Shown here: one piece after another, positions 41,013 through 49,357 of the stretch
How the letters are laid out: each line of letters opens with the position of its first letter
Numbering within the stretch: position 1 is the stretch's first letter
Program-made: the position numbers and the translations under genes
NCBI GenBank assembly: GCA_019419455.1
Contig: DXZW01000044.1
Span: 62,001 to 126,000 of the forward strand
Reading direction: 5' to 3'
Source: Collinsella sp.
GTDB lineage: Bacteria > Actinomycetota > Coriobacteriia > Coriobacteriales > Coriobacteriaceae
Length of the DNA stretch: 64,000 nt
Notes under the pieces: generated by a model
Databases searched by the model: none
Seen by the model: the letters and a program-made list of their open reading frames with translations, nothing else
What the model was told of the DNA's origin: nothing

Positions 41013-44012
41013 ATGAGCGACATCATGAGGCCGATCCCGTTTTCGCAGCTGATGAACTGGATCATCGAGGAGCACAAGACTCAGGGCGCCGTCTTTGGCG
41101 TGCGCAAGATGGTCACGACCAACCAGGAGGGTGCGCTTCCCATTTTTGACGAGCGCATCGAGACTCCGTTTGGCCCGGCCGCCGGTCCCAACACGCAGCT
41201 TGCCCAGAACATCGTGGCCTCTTATGTGGCCGGTTCCCGCTTCTTTGAGCTTAAGACCGTTCAGGTTATGGACGGCGAGGAGCTCTCCAAGTGCGTCAAC
41301 AAGCCCTGTATCGTGGCGCAGGACGAGTGCTACAACTGCGAGTGGTCGACCGAGCTCGAGGTTCCGCAGGCCTTTGCCGAGTACGTGAAGGCATGGTTCG
41401 CCTGCCACCTGATCGCTCGCGAGTACGGCCTGGGAAGCCCGGACGGTTTTGTCTTTAACATGTCGGTGGGTTATGACCTGGAGGGCATCAAGAGCCCCAA
41501 GGTCGACGCCTACATCGAGGGCATGAAGGACGCCAGCGGCTCCGACGTCTGGAACGAGTGCCGCGCATGGGCGCTCGCCAACCTGGACAAGTTCGAGCAT
41601 GTCGACGCCGCGTTTGTCGAGTCTATCCCGGCACGCGTCTCCAACTCCATTACCGAGTCCACGCTGCATGGCTGCCCGCCGGCGGAGATTGAGCGCATTG
41701 CGACCTACCTTATCACCGAGAAGGGCCTCAACACCTACATCAAGTGCAACCCCACGCTGCTGGGTTATGAGTTTGCCCGCCAGCGCCTCAACGAGCTGGG
41801 CTTTGACTACATCGTCTTCGATGACACGCACTTCCGCGAGGACCTGCAGTGGGTCGACGCCGTGCCCATGTTCGAGCGCCTGATTGCCCTGTGCGCCGAG
41901 CGCGGTCTTGAGTTTGGTGTCAAGCTCACCAACACGTTCCCCGTCGACGTGACGAGGAACGAGCTGCCCTCTACCGAGATGTACATGTCCGGCCGTTCGC
42001 TGTTCTCGCTGACCATTGAGGCTGCCCGCCGCATTACCGAGCAGTTCGATGGCAAGTTGCGCATCAGCTACTCCGGCGGCGCTACGGTCTACAACATCCG
42101 CGCCCTGTATGACGCCGGCATTTGGCCCGTCACCCTGGCGACCGACGTGCTCAAGCCCGGTGGCTACGAGCGCTTTAGCCAGATGGCCGGCGAGTTTACC
42201 GACCTGGATGGCAAGCCGTTCGCGGGCATTTCGCTCGAGGCGGTGACCGCGATCCAGACCGATTCGCTCACCAATCAGCTCTACAAGAAGCCGCTGCGCC
42301 CGCTACCCGACCGCAAGGTCGCCGGCAAGAGCCCGCTTTCCGACTGCTTTACCACGCCGTGCCGCACGAGCTGCCCCATCCAGCAGGATATTCCCGCCTA
42401 TCTGGCGGCTGTTGACGAGGGCCGCTACGAGGACGCATTCAACATCATCATCGAGCGCAACGCCCTGCCGTTCATTACCGGCACCATCTGCCCGCATCCC
42501 TGCGGCCGTGCCTGCGAGCGTGCATTCTACGAGCCCGAGGGCGCCCAGATCCGCGCCAGCAAGCTCAAGGCCGCCCGTGAGGCCATGACCGCCGTGCTGC
42601 CCAAGCTGCGCGCCCAGGCCATCGCCAACGACGGCGAGCGCAACGTTGCCGTTATCGGCGGCGGTCCGGCCGGTCTGGCGACGGCGTTCTTCCTGACGCG
42701 CGCCGGCGTGCCCGTCACCATCTTTGAGGCCCGCGACTCTCTCGGCGGCGTGGTCCGTCACGTGATTCCCGAGTTCCGTATCGCGAGCGACGATATCTCC
42801 CACGACGCCGAGCTCTGCCTGGCCTTTGGCGCCAAGGTGAAGCTCAACGCCCGCGTGGAGTCCATCGACGAGCTCAAGGCCCAGGGCTTTACCGACGTGG
42901 TCGTGGCCACCGGTGCCTGGATGCCCGGCTCTGCGGGCCTGGGCGAGGGTGCCGAGCTCGATGTGCTGGAGTTCCTCGAGGCCGCCAAGAAGGGCGAGAA
43001 GCTCGAGCTGGGCGAGGACGTCGTGGTCATTGGCGCCGGCAACACCGCCATGGACGCGGCCCGCGTGGCCAAGCGTCTGGCTGGCGTGAAGAACGTGCGC
43101 CTGGTGTATCGCCGCACCAAGAAGCAGATGCCCGCCGACGAGGAAGAGCTCGATCTTGCTCTTGCCGACGGTGTTGAGCTTTGCGAGCTGCTGGCGCCCA
43201 AGGCGCTCAACGGCACCGTGCTGACCTGCGACGTTATGGAGCTTGGCGAGCCGGATGCAAGCGGTCGTCGCAGCCCCGTCGCCACGGGCGAGACCGTCGA
43301 GCTGCCCGCCACCACGGTGATCTGTGCCGTGGGCGAGGGCATCGACGCTAGCCTGTACGACGCCGCGGGCGTCGAGCACGACCGTCGCGGCCGCCTTGCC
43401 GCCACCTCCACCGGCGTCGAGGGCGTCTGGGCTGCAGGCGATTGCCGTCGCGGTCCGGCCACCGTGGTCGAGGCTATTGCCGACGCCGCCGAGGTCGCCC
43501 GTGCCATCGCCGGCGTGGACTTTAACAAGTACGCCGACTGCAACGAGCAGGCCGGCCGCGAGGACGCCTGCTACGAGCGCAAGGGGTCGCTGTGCCGCGA
43601 CAAACGCAATTGCACCAAGACCCGCTGCCTGGGCTGCGGCTCGGTGTGCGAGGTCTGCTGCGACGTGTGCCCCAACCGCGCCAACGTGGCAATTAGGGTG
43701 CCGGGCCTGGCCAAGCATCAGGTCGTCCATGTCGACGGCATGTGCAACGAGTGCGGTAACTGCGCCGTGTTCTGCCCCTACCAGGAGGGTCGTCCCTACA
43801 AGGACAAGCTCACCCTGTTCTGGAGCGAGCAAGACATGGAGAACTCCGAGAACGAGGGCTTCCTGGCTGTGGACGAGGACCACTTTAAGGTCCGCGTCGC
43901 CGGCACGGTCCGCACCGTCTCGGTCGATGCCGTCAACACCGGTCTTCCCGAGGCCGTCCGCCTGACCATCAGGGCCGTGCGCGACAACTATTCGTACCTT
44001 CTTAAGAAATAG
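41013..44012 (+). CDS. ygfK: YgfK-type putative selenate reductase/oxidoreductase
   Basis: This 999-residue multidomain flavin iron-sulfur protein has an N-terminal dihydroorotate-dehydrogenase-like domain (about 1-420), a GltD-like region with cysteine motif CFTTPCRTSCP and CPHPCGRACER (about 445-510), an FAD motif IGGGPAGLATA near 548, an NAD motif IGAGNTAMDAA near 671 and C-terminal cysteine groups (CRDKRNCTKTRCLGCGSVCEVCCDVC and CNECGNCAVFCP). E. coli YgfK is called a selenate reductase subunit but sits in the purine cluster. It may feed or take electrons from XdhD. ATG 41013 has GAGGAG; the open frame to 40890 is not used. Confidence 0.9.
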   Translation: MSDIMRPIPFSQLMNWIIEEHKTQGAVFGVRKMVTTNQEGALPIFDERIETPFGPAAGPNTQLAQNIVASYVAGSRFFELKTVQVMDGEELSKCVNKPCIVAQDECYNCEWSTELEVPQAFAEYVKAWFACHLIAREYGLGSPDGFVFNMSVGYDLEGIKSPKVDAYIEGMKDASGSDVWNECRAWALANLDKFEHVDAAFVESIPARVSNSITESTLHGCPPAEIERIATYLITEKGLNTYIKCNPTLLGYEFARQRLNELGFDYIVFDDTHFREDLQWVDAVPMFERLIALCAERGLEFGVKLTNTFPVDVTRNELPSTEMYMSGRSLFSLTIEAARRITEQFDGKLRISYSGGATVYNIRALYDAGIWPVTLATDVLKPGGYERFSQMAGEFTDLDGKPFAGISLEAVTAIQTDSLTNQLYKKPLRPLPDRKVAGKSPLSDCFTTPCRTSCPIQQDIPAYLAAVDEGRYEDAFNIIIERNALPFITGTICPHPCGRACERAFYEPEGAQIRASKLKAAREAMTAVLPKLRAQAIANDGERNVAVIGGGPAGLATAFFLTRAGVPVTIFEARDSLGGVVRHVIPEFRIASDDISHDAELCLAFGAKVKLNARVESIDELKAQGFTDVVVATGAWMPGSAGLGEGAELDVLEFLEAAKKGEKLELGEDVVVIGAGNTAMDAARVAKRLAGVKNVRLVYRRTKKQMPADEEELDLALADGVELCELLAPKALNGTVLTCDVMELGEPDASGRRSPVATGETVELPATTVICAVGEGIDASLYDAAGVEHDRRGRLAATSTGVEGVWAAGDCRRGPATVVEAIADAAEVARAIAGVDFNKYADCNEQAGREDACYERKGSLCRDKRNCTKTRCLGCGSVCEVCCDVCPNRANVAIRVPGLAKHQVVHVDGMCNECGNCAVFCPYQEGRPYKDKLTLFWSEQDMENSENEGFLAVDEDHFKVRVAGTVRTVSVDAVNTGLPEAVRLTIRAVRDNYSYLLKK

Positions 44013-44023
44013 GCGAGTCTCTT

Positions 44024-44503
44024 ATGGCCAAATCCATTCAACATAACGTGGCCTACGTTGCCTGCGGAAGCGGTTGCGCCTCCGCAGGCGGCGACGCCCG
44101 CTGCAGCGAAGGCTGCATTGGCTGTGGCGCCTGCGTCACGGCCTGTCCCCACGGCGCCATTTCGCTGGTCGATGGCATCGCCCGCGTGGATCGCTCCAAG
44201 TGCACGGGCTGCGGCCTGTGCGGCATGGCGTGCCCGCAGCGCGTGATTGCCTTCGTCCCCGGCTACCAGAACATTCTGGTGCGCTGCAACAACACCGATA
44301 AGGGCGCCATTGCGCGCAAGGTCTGCGACACGAGCTGCATCGGTTGCGGTATGTGCGCCAAAAAGTGCCCCGCTGGCGCTATCCGCATCGAGGACAACTG
44401 CGCCCATATCGACGGCGTGGACTGCCTGTCGTGCGGCATGTGCGCCGTCGTCTGCCCGCATGGCGCCATCCACGACCGCACCGGCATCGCCGCCGGCGTG
44501 TAG
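44024..44503 (+). CDS. Ferredoxin with four [4Fe-4S] motifs
   Basis: This 159-residue iron-sulfur protein has four CxxCxxCxxxC motifs: CIGCGACVTACP, CTGCGLCGMACP, CIGCGMCAKKCP and CLSCGMCAVVCP. It resembles the RnfB-like electron-transfer family but has no membrane anchor. It is placed exactly between ygfK and xdhD with gaps of 11 and 12 bases, and no FAD subunit gene (ygfM) is present. It may therefore carry electrons between XdhD and YgfK. Confidence 0.9.
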   Translation: MAKSIQHNVAYVACGSGCASAGGDARCSEGCIGCGACVTACPHGAISLVDGIARVDRSKCTGCGLCGMACPQRVIAFVPGYQNILVRCNNTDKGAIARKVCDTSCIGCGMCAKKCPAGAIRIEDNCAHIDGVDCLSCGMCAVVCPHGAIHDRTGIAAGV

Positions 44504-44515
44504 AAGGGAATCACC

Positions 44516-47293
44516 ATGGCACAGGAATTCACTTTTACCGTTAACGGCGTCGAGCGCACGACGACCCAAAACAAACCGCTGCTGCGCTACCTGCGCGACG
44601 ACCTGCATATCCATTCCGCCAAGGACGGCTGCTCCGAAGGCGCTTGCGGCACCTGCACCATCCATGTGGACGGTGCGGCCGTCAAGGCGTGCGTACTGAC
44701 CACCGCTCTTGCCGCCGGCCGTAACATCGTGACCGTTGAGGGCCTGCCCCAGGACGTGCGCGAGGCCTTTGTGTACGCCTTTGGTGCCGTGGGCGCCGTG
44801 CAGTGCGGTTTTTGCATTCCCGGCATGGTCATGGCGGGTGCAGCGCTCATCGCCGAGGACCCCGAGCCCACCGAGGAGCAGATCAAGTACGCCATTCGCG
44901 GTAACGTCTGCCGCTGCACCGGCTACAAAAAGATTATCGAGGGCATCTCGCTGGCCGCTGCGGTGCTCCGCGGCGAAAAGCAGATCGACGAGGACCTGGA
45001 GCGCGGCGACGACTACGGCGTGGGCAAGCGCGCCTTCCGTATCGACGTGCGCAAGAAGGTGCTCGGTGAGGGCAAGTACCCCGACGATATCGACGAGCTC
45101 GATCAGCCAGGCCTGACCTATGCCAGCGCCGTGCGCTCCAAGTATCCGCGCGCCCGTGTGCTCTCCATCGATACCTCCAAGGCCGAGGCCCTGCCCGGTG
45201 TGGTGGGCATCCTGCGGGCCGAGGACGTGCCGGTCAACCAGGTCGGCCACCTTATCCAGGACTGGGATGTCATGATCGCCCAGGGCGATATTACCCGCTG
45301 CGTGGGCGATGCCATCGTGCTGGTGGTCGCCGAGGATGAGGCGACGCTCGAGAAGGCCAAGAAGCTCGTAAAGATCGATTACGAGCCGCTGGAGCCCGTG
45401 CGCAACATCGCTGAGGCCAAGGCTGCCGACGCGCCGCGCCTGCACGACAGCTTCTTTGCCTTTGGCAACACGGTGGAGCTCAAGGACAACGTGTGCCAGA
45501 GCCGCCATGTGACGCGCGGCGACGCCGCCAAGGCGCTGGCAGAGAGCGCGTTTACCGTGACGCAGCGCTTTACCACGCCTTTTACCGAGCATGCCTTCTT
45601 GGAGCCCGAGTGCGCCGTTGCCTTCCCGTACAAGAACGGCGTCAAGGTGCAGTCGACCGACCAGGGCGCCTACGACACGCGCAAAGAGTGTGCCCACATG
45701 TTTGGCTGGGACAACGAGCCCGAGCGCGTGGTCGTCGAGACCATGCTCGTGGGCGGCGGCTTTGGCGGCAAGGAGGACGTGTCCATCCAGCACCTGGCCG
45801 CGCTCGCCGCATATAAGTTCCAGCGTCCGGTGAAGTGCAAGCTCACGCGCGCCGAGTCGCTCGCTTTCCATCCCAAGCGCCATGCCATGGACGGCACCTT
45901 TACGCTGGGTTGCGACGCCGAGGGCAACTTTACCGGCCTGGACTGCGAGATCAACTTTGATACCGGCGCCTATGCGTCGCTATGCGGTCCGGTGCTCGAG
46001 CGCGCCTGCACGCATGCCGTCGGTCCCTACAAGTACCAGAACACCGACATTCGCGGCTTTGGCTACTACACCAACAACCCGCCTGCCGGCGCGTACCGCG
46101 GCTTTGGCGTCTGCCAGTCCGAGTTTGCGCTCGAGAGTCTCATCGACCTGCTGGCAGAGAAGGTCGGCCTGGACCCGTGGGAGATCCGCTACCGTAACGC
46201 CATCGAGCCGGGTGAGGTTTTGCCCAACGGCCAGATTGCCGACTGCTCCACGGCGCTTAAGGAGACGCTGCTCGAGGTCAAGGATGCCTACTATGCGCAT
46301 CCCGGACACGCCGGCATTGCCTGCGCCATGAAGAATGCCGGCGTGGGCGTGGGCCTGCCCGATGCCGGCCGCTGCAAGATTCGCGTTGAGGGTGGCCGCG
46401 CCGTGGTCTATGCCGCCACGTCCGACATCGGTCAGGGCTGCAACACCGTCTTTTTGCAGGATGTTGCCGAGGCATGCGGTCTGCCGCTGAGCTGCATTGC
46501 CAATGGCGAGTGCTCCACCGAGAACGCTCCCGACTCCGGCACCACGTCTGGCTCGCGCCAGACGGTCGTGACCGGCGAGGCCGTGCGCGGCGCCGCCTTC
46601 CTGCTGCGCGATGCCATGGTTGGCATCGAGGCTGGCAAGCCTGCGCCCGATACTCCCGTGAGTGCGCATGGTGACGGCGCCAAGATCGAGTACGACGATG
46701 GTCGTGCCTATCAACTGCGCACGCAGGAACTCGTCGCCGGCCAGGGTGTGCATCCTCAGGATCCCGTGGCCGCCATCAAGGCGCTCGAGGGATGCGAGTT
46801 TGGCTACGTGTACCTGGAGCCGACCGACAAGCTGGGTGCGGATGTTCCCAACCCCAAGAGCCACATCTGCTACGGATTTGCCACGCATGTGGTCATTCTG
46901 GACGATGACGGCCGCGTGAGCGAGGTCTATGCCGCGCACGATTCCGGCAAGGTGGTCAACCCCATCTCCATCCAGGGTCAGATTGAAGGCGGCGTGCTCA
47001 TGGGTATGGGCTATGCGCTTACCGAGGATTGGCCGCTCAAGGACTGCGTGCCCCAGGCAAGGTACGGCACGCTCGGGCTGTTCCGTGCGCCCGAGATTCC
47101 GGATATCCACGCCATCTACGTGGAGAAGGACGAGCTGTTGCCCGTGGCATACGGCGGCAAGGGCATTGGAGAGATCGCAACGATCCCCACGGCGCCCGCC
47201 GTACAGAACGCCTACCGCGCGTTTGACGGCAAGCTGCGTCCGGATCTGCCCATGGTGGATACGCCGTACAGCCGCGCCCGCAACCGCGGGTAG
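44516..47293 (+). CDS. xdhD: Selenium-dependent xanthine dehydrogenase-like (XdhD)
   Basis: This 925-residue molybdenum hydroxylase is one chain. The N-terminal 160 residues bind two [2Fe-2S] clusters (CSEGACGTCTIHVDG, then CGFCIPGM and RGNVCRCTGY). The molybdopterin part follows from about 175, with VGGGFGGKEDVS near 412, PAGAYRGFG near 524 and the catalytic Glu in GGKGIGEIATIP near 880. It has no FAD domain. The family requires labile selenium rather than selenocysteine, and no in-frame TGA is seen. Likely substrates are xanthine, hypoxanthine or urate-related purines. Downstream sequence changes abruptly after its terminator. Confidence 0.92.
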   Translation: MAQEFTFTVNGVERTTTQNKPLLRYLRDDLHIHSAKDGCSEGACGTCTIHVDGAAVKACVLTTALAAGRNIVTVEGLPQDVREAFVYAFGAVGAVQCGFCIPGMVMAGAALIAEDPEPTEEQIKYAIRGNVCRCTGYKKIIEGISLAAAVLRGEKQIDEDLERGDDYGVGKRAFRIDVRKKVLGEGKYPDDIDELDQPGLTYASAVRSKYPRARVLSIDTSKAEALPGVVGILRAEDVPVNQVGHLIQDWDVMIAQGDITRCVGDAIVLVVAEDEATLEKAKKLVKIDYEPLEPVRNIAEAKAADAPRLHDSFFAFGNTVELKDNVCQSRHVTRGDAAKALAESAFTVTQRFTTPFTEHAFLEPECAVAFPYKNGVKVQSTDQGAYDTRKECAHMFGWDNEPERVVVETMLVGGGFGGKEDVSIQHLAALAAYKFQRPVKCKLTRAESLAFHPKRHAMDGTFTLGCDAEGNFTGLDCEINFDTGAYASLCGPVLERACTHAVGPYKYQNTDIRGFGYYTNNPPAGAYRGFGVCQSEFALESLIDLLAEKVGLDPWEIRYRNAIEPGEVLPNGQIADCSTALKETLLEVKDAYYAHPGHAGIACAMKNAGVGVGLPDAGRCKIRVEGGRAVVYAATSDIGQGCNTVFLQDVAEACGLPLSCIANGECSTENAPDSGTTSGSRQTVVTGEAVRGAAFLLRDAMVGIEAGKPAPDTPVSAHGDGAKIEYDDGRAYQLRTQELVAGQGVHPQDPVAAIKALEGCEFGYVYLEPTDKLGADVPNPKSHICYGFATHVVILDDDGRVSEVYAAHDSGKVVNPISIQGQIEGGVLMGMGYALTEDWPLKDCVPQARYGTLGLFRAPEIPDIHAIYVEKDELLPVAYGGKGIGEIATIPTAPAVQNAYRAFDGKLRPDLPMVDTPYSRARNRG

Positions 47294-47362
47294 GGTAGGG
47301 CGCGGACAGCCATTGCTGACGAGCTGTTCGCGCTCAACATCAACTGGATATGCTGCGCCTTT

Positions 47363-47395
47363 GGCCCCGGTTCCATCGAAAGCCGGGGCCTTTTG
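47363..47395 (+). terminator. Intrinsic terminator after xdhD
   Basis: GGCCCCGG pairs with CCGGGGCC, followed by TTTTG. A truncated copy of its right arm and the following bases recurs at 49130. Confidence 0.85.
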
Positions 47396-47406
47396 TTTGG
47401 AGCGGA
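47381..47406. repeat. 26-bp direct repeat, left copy
   Basis: AGCCGGGGCC through GGAGCGGA occurs here and identically at 49130-49155. The two copies flank the first ATPase gene and are 1749 bp apart. Confidence 0.85.
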
Positions 47407-47520
47407 AACTGTGTCCCGGAATTGCCACTCAGAACGGGACACGCTTTCCGGATGGGATGCTTGGCGGAAACTACGGCCCAGTTTTTGGCTCCAGAACGGG
47501 ATACATTTTCCGGAACAGTC
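47404..47520. repeat. Two tandem imperfect hairpin units after xdhD
   Basis: Unit A (47404-47449) has GGAAA, TGTCCCG and the matching CGGGACA, TTTCC. Unit B (about 47464-47511) repeats the plan with more mismatches (GGAAACT, CCAGAACGGGATAC, TTTTCC). Related TTTCCGGAT sequence also occurs at about 49069. Confidence 0.65.
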
Positions 47521-47565
47521 CACGTGCGGGGGTGTACCGCCCCTTTTCGTGCTCCGCTTGTCGAA

Positions 47566-47621
47566 TTACGTTATAGCTAGACATATTATAGGAAGGTATA
47601 ATATAGCTAGCTATAACGTAA
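47566..47621. promoter_or_regulatory. Large AT-rich palindrome ahead of ATPase 1
   Basis: TTACGTTATAGCTAG (47566-47580) and its complement (47607-47621) flank an inner TATTATA / TATAATA pair (47584-47603). TATAAT at 47597 could be a -10 element. It lies 15 bases before the ATPase start and is probably an operator. Confidence 0.75.
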
Positions 47622-47636
47622 AGGAAGGATGGCCCT

Positions 47637-49028
47637 ATGTTTATCGGAAGAACAGTGGAAATGTCCGAGCTCAATCGACTGTATGGCACGGGCTCCTTTG
47701 AAATGCCTGTGATTTACGGCCGCCGTCGTGTGGGCAAAACGCGTCTTATCACAGAGTTCATCCAAGGCAAGAAGGCTATTTACTTTCAAGCTCGTCGTAC
47801 CAATGCGGAGGCAAACCTGCACGGCTTTAGCCAGGCGATACTTGCAGGCTCGGTTGGTGCTACAGGCGTGTCGTTTCGTAGTTTTGACGAAGCGTTCGAT
47901 GCATTGGCCACCATGGCTCGCACGGAACGTTTGGTTGTCGTGATTGACGAGTATCCCTATCTCGCCCAATCGAATCCCGAAATCAGCTCGTTGCTGCAAG
48001 ACAAGATCGACCACTTATACAAAGAGATCAGGCTAATGCTGATCCTATGCGGCTCGTCTCTTTCGTTTATGGAGGAACAGGTGTTGGGCTACGAGAGCCC
48101 ACTATACGGTAGGCGTACGGCCCAGTTTAAGATCATGCCGCTCGATTTTACGACGACCCTCGGGTTGTGGCAGAACATGGGTCGCGAAGACGCTGCAGTT
48201 TGCTATGGCATGACGGGTGGCATTCCTGCATATATCGAGAAAGTCGATCCTGCCGCACCGCTCAAGGACAACATCAAACGTCTTTTTCTTACTCCTACGG
48301 GCTATCTCTTTGAGGAGCCGAGTAACCTGCTATTGCAAGAGTGCCGCAATCCCGAGCAATATGATGCGATCGTGCAAGCAATTGCTCAGGGGCGCTCGAA
48401 GATCTCAGAGATTGCGAGCTCTACGGGAATCCCTGCGAGCAACGTAAAGAGCTATGTGGATAAGCTGGCGTCGCTTGGGATTGTCGAGCGCGAGCTGCCC
48501 CTAAACGAGACGAGCAATAAGCGAGCCGTGTATCTGCTTAGCGACCAGATGTTTAGGTTCTGGTACAAGTTTGTGCCGCAGAACATTGGGCTGATTCAAA
48601 ACGATATGGCCGAGATGGCGTATAAGCGCATTGAGCCGCACGTATCGGATTACATGGGTACGGTCTTTGAGCTCATATGCAGACAATACGTGTACGAACT
48701 CGCGCGGGCGGGCCAGCTCGATGTGGTTCCGGCGAGCGTCGGGCGCTGGTGGGGGACGGATAATCGCACGCATACGCAGGAAGAAATCGACTTGATTGTT
48801 GACGATGGCGAGGGCGCTGCGTTGTTTGCGGAGTGCAAATGGCGCAATGAACCGACGGGTGAAGACGTGCTGCAAAAGCTCGTGCATCGAAGCGAGCTCT
48901 GTAGACGGCAGCATAAAAGCTACATGATCTTCTCGAAGCGTGGCTTTACGCAGGGATGTCGAGATGCCGCGGCGAACAGGGGAGATACCAAGCTGATTTC
49001 GTTTGCCGAGATGTGCGAGCGGAGATAA
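47637..49028 (+). CDS. ATP-binding protein, AAA+ ATPase with DUF234-like C-terminus
   Basis: This 463-residue archaeal-type ATPase has Walker A YGRRRVGKT at residues 27-35, Walker B LVVVIDEYPYL near 99, a winged-helix segment (ISEIASSTGIPASNVKSYVD near 262) and a C-terminal DUF234 region with EEIDLIV...FAECKW near 381-403, which looks like a PD-(D/E)xK nuclease core. The cellular role of this family is unknown. The gene has its own palindromic promoter region, is flanked by 26-bp direct repeats, and is lower in GC than the purine genes on either side, which suggests later arrival. Confidence 0.85.
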   Translation: MFIGRTVEMSELNRLYGTGSFEMPVIYGRRRVGKTRLITEFIQGKKAIYFQARRTNAEANLHGFSQAILAGSVGATGVSFRSFDEAFDALATMARTERLVVVIDEYPYLAQSNPEISSLLQDKIDHLYKEIRLMLILCGSSLSFMEEQVLGYESPLYGRRTAQFKIMPLDFTTTLGLWQNMGREDAAVCYGMTGGIPAYIEKVDPAAPLKDNIKRLFLTPTGYLFEEPSNLLLQECRNPEQYDAIVQAIAQGRSKISEIASSTGIPASNVKSYVDKLASLGIVERELPLNETSNKRAVYLLSDQMFRFWYKFVPQNIGLIQNDMAEMAYKRIEPHVSDYMGTVFELICRQYVYELARAGQLDVVPASVGRWWGTDNRTHTQEEIDLIVDDGEGAALFAECKWRNEPTGEDVLQKLVHRSELCRRQHKSYMIFSKRGFTQGCRDAAANRGDTKLISFAEMCERR

Positions 49029-49129
49029 CCAAGCGCGCTCTGATGTGATGCTCGGAATGGGTTGCGCTTTCCGGATCGCCCTTCAAGCGGAAGCTCATAT
49101 GTTCAAGAAATGGGAGGCAGCTCATCGCG

Positions 49130-49155
49130 AGCCGGGGCCTTTTGTTTGGAGCGGA
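49130..49155. repeat. 26-bp direct repeat, right copy
   Basis: Identical to 47381-47406, but here the left arm of the terminator is missing, so this is a partial duplicate of sequence following xdhD. Confidence 0.85.
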
Positions 49156-49215
49156 GGCAGCATCCCGGAATTCAGGCAATCCGGTGGTCAGGGGTTGAGC
49201 GAGCGTTGCGCTAAG

Positions 49216-49330
49216 GATGCCAAGCGTAAAACCTTCAATGAAAATAGCGTAAAAACTGCATCTGCCATGGCGTAAAAACTACATTGAATGTAGCGTAAAA
49301 TCAGCATTGAGAATGGCGTAATTTCGCATA
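49216..49330. repeat. Five tandem 23-bp repeats ahead of ATPase 2
   Basis: Units start at 49216, 49239, 49262, 49285 and 49308, each exactly 23 bp. All contain (A/G)GCGTAA; the first four extend it to GCGTAAAA, the middle three end in CAT, and the last is more diverged. They end 27 bases before the DUF4143 ATPase start, like iterons or a multi-site operator. Confidence 0.85.
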
Positions 49331-49357
49331 TCGCGTGATAGAGAGGGACGGCCGTCT

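Noticed and set aside
42303..43883. 526-codon minus-strand frame
   Set aside because: Antisense to ygfK, with the same His/Gly/Ala-rich shadow composition.
44516..47293. Selenocysteine codon in xdhD
   Set aside because: No in-frame TGA occurs before the natural end; this family uses a labile selenium ligand.
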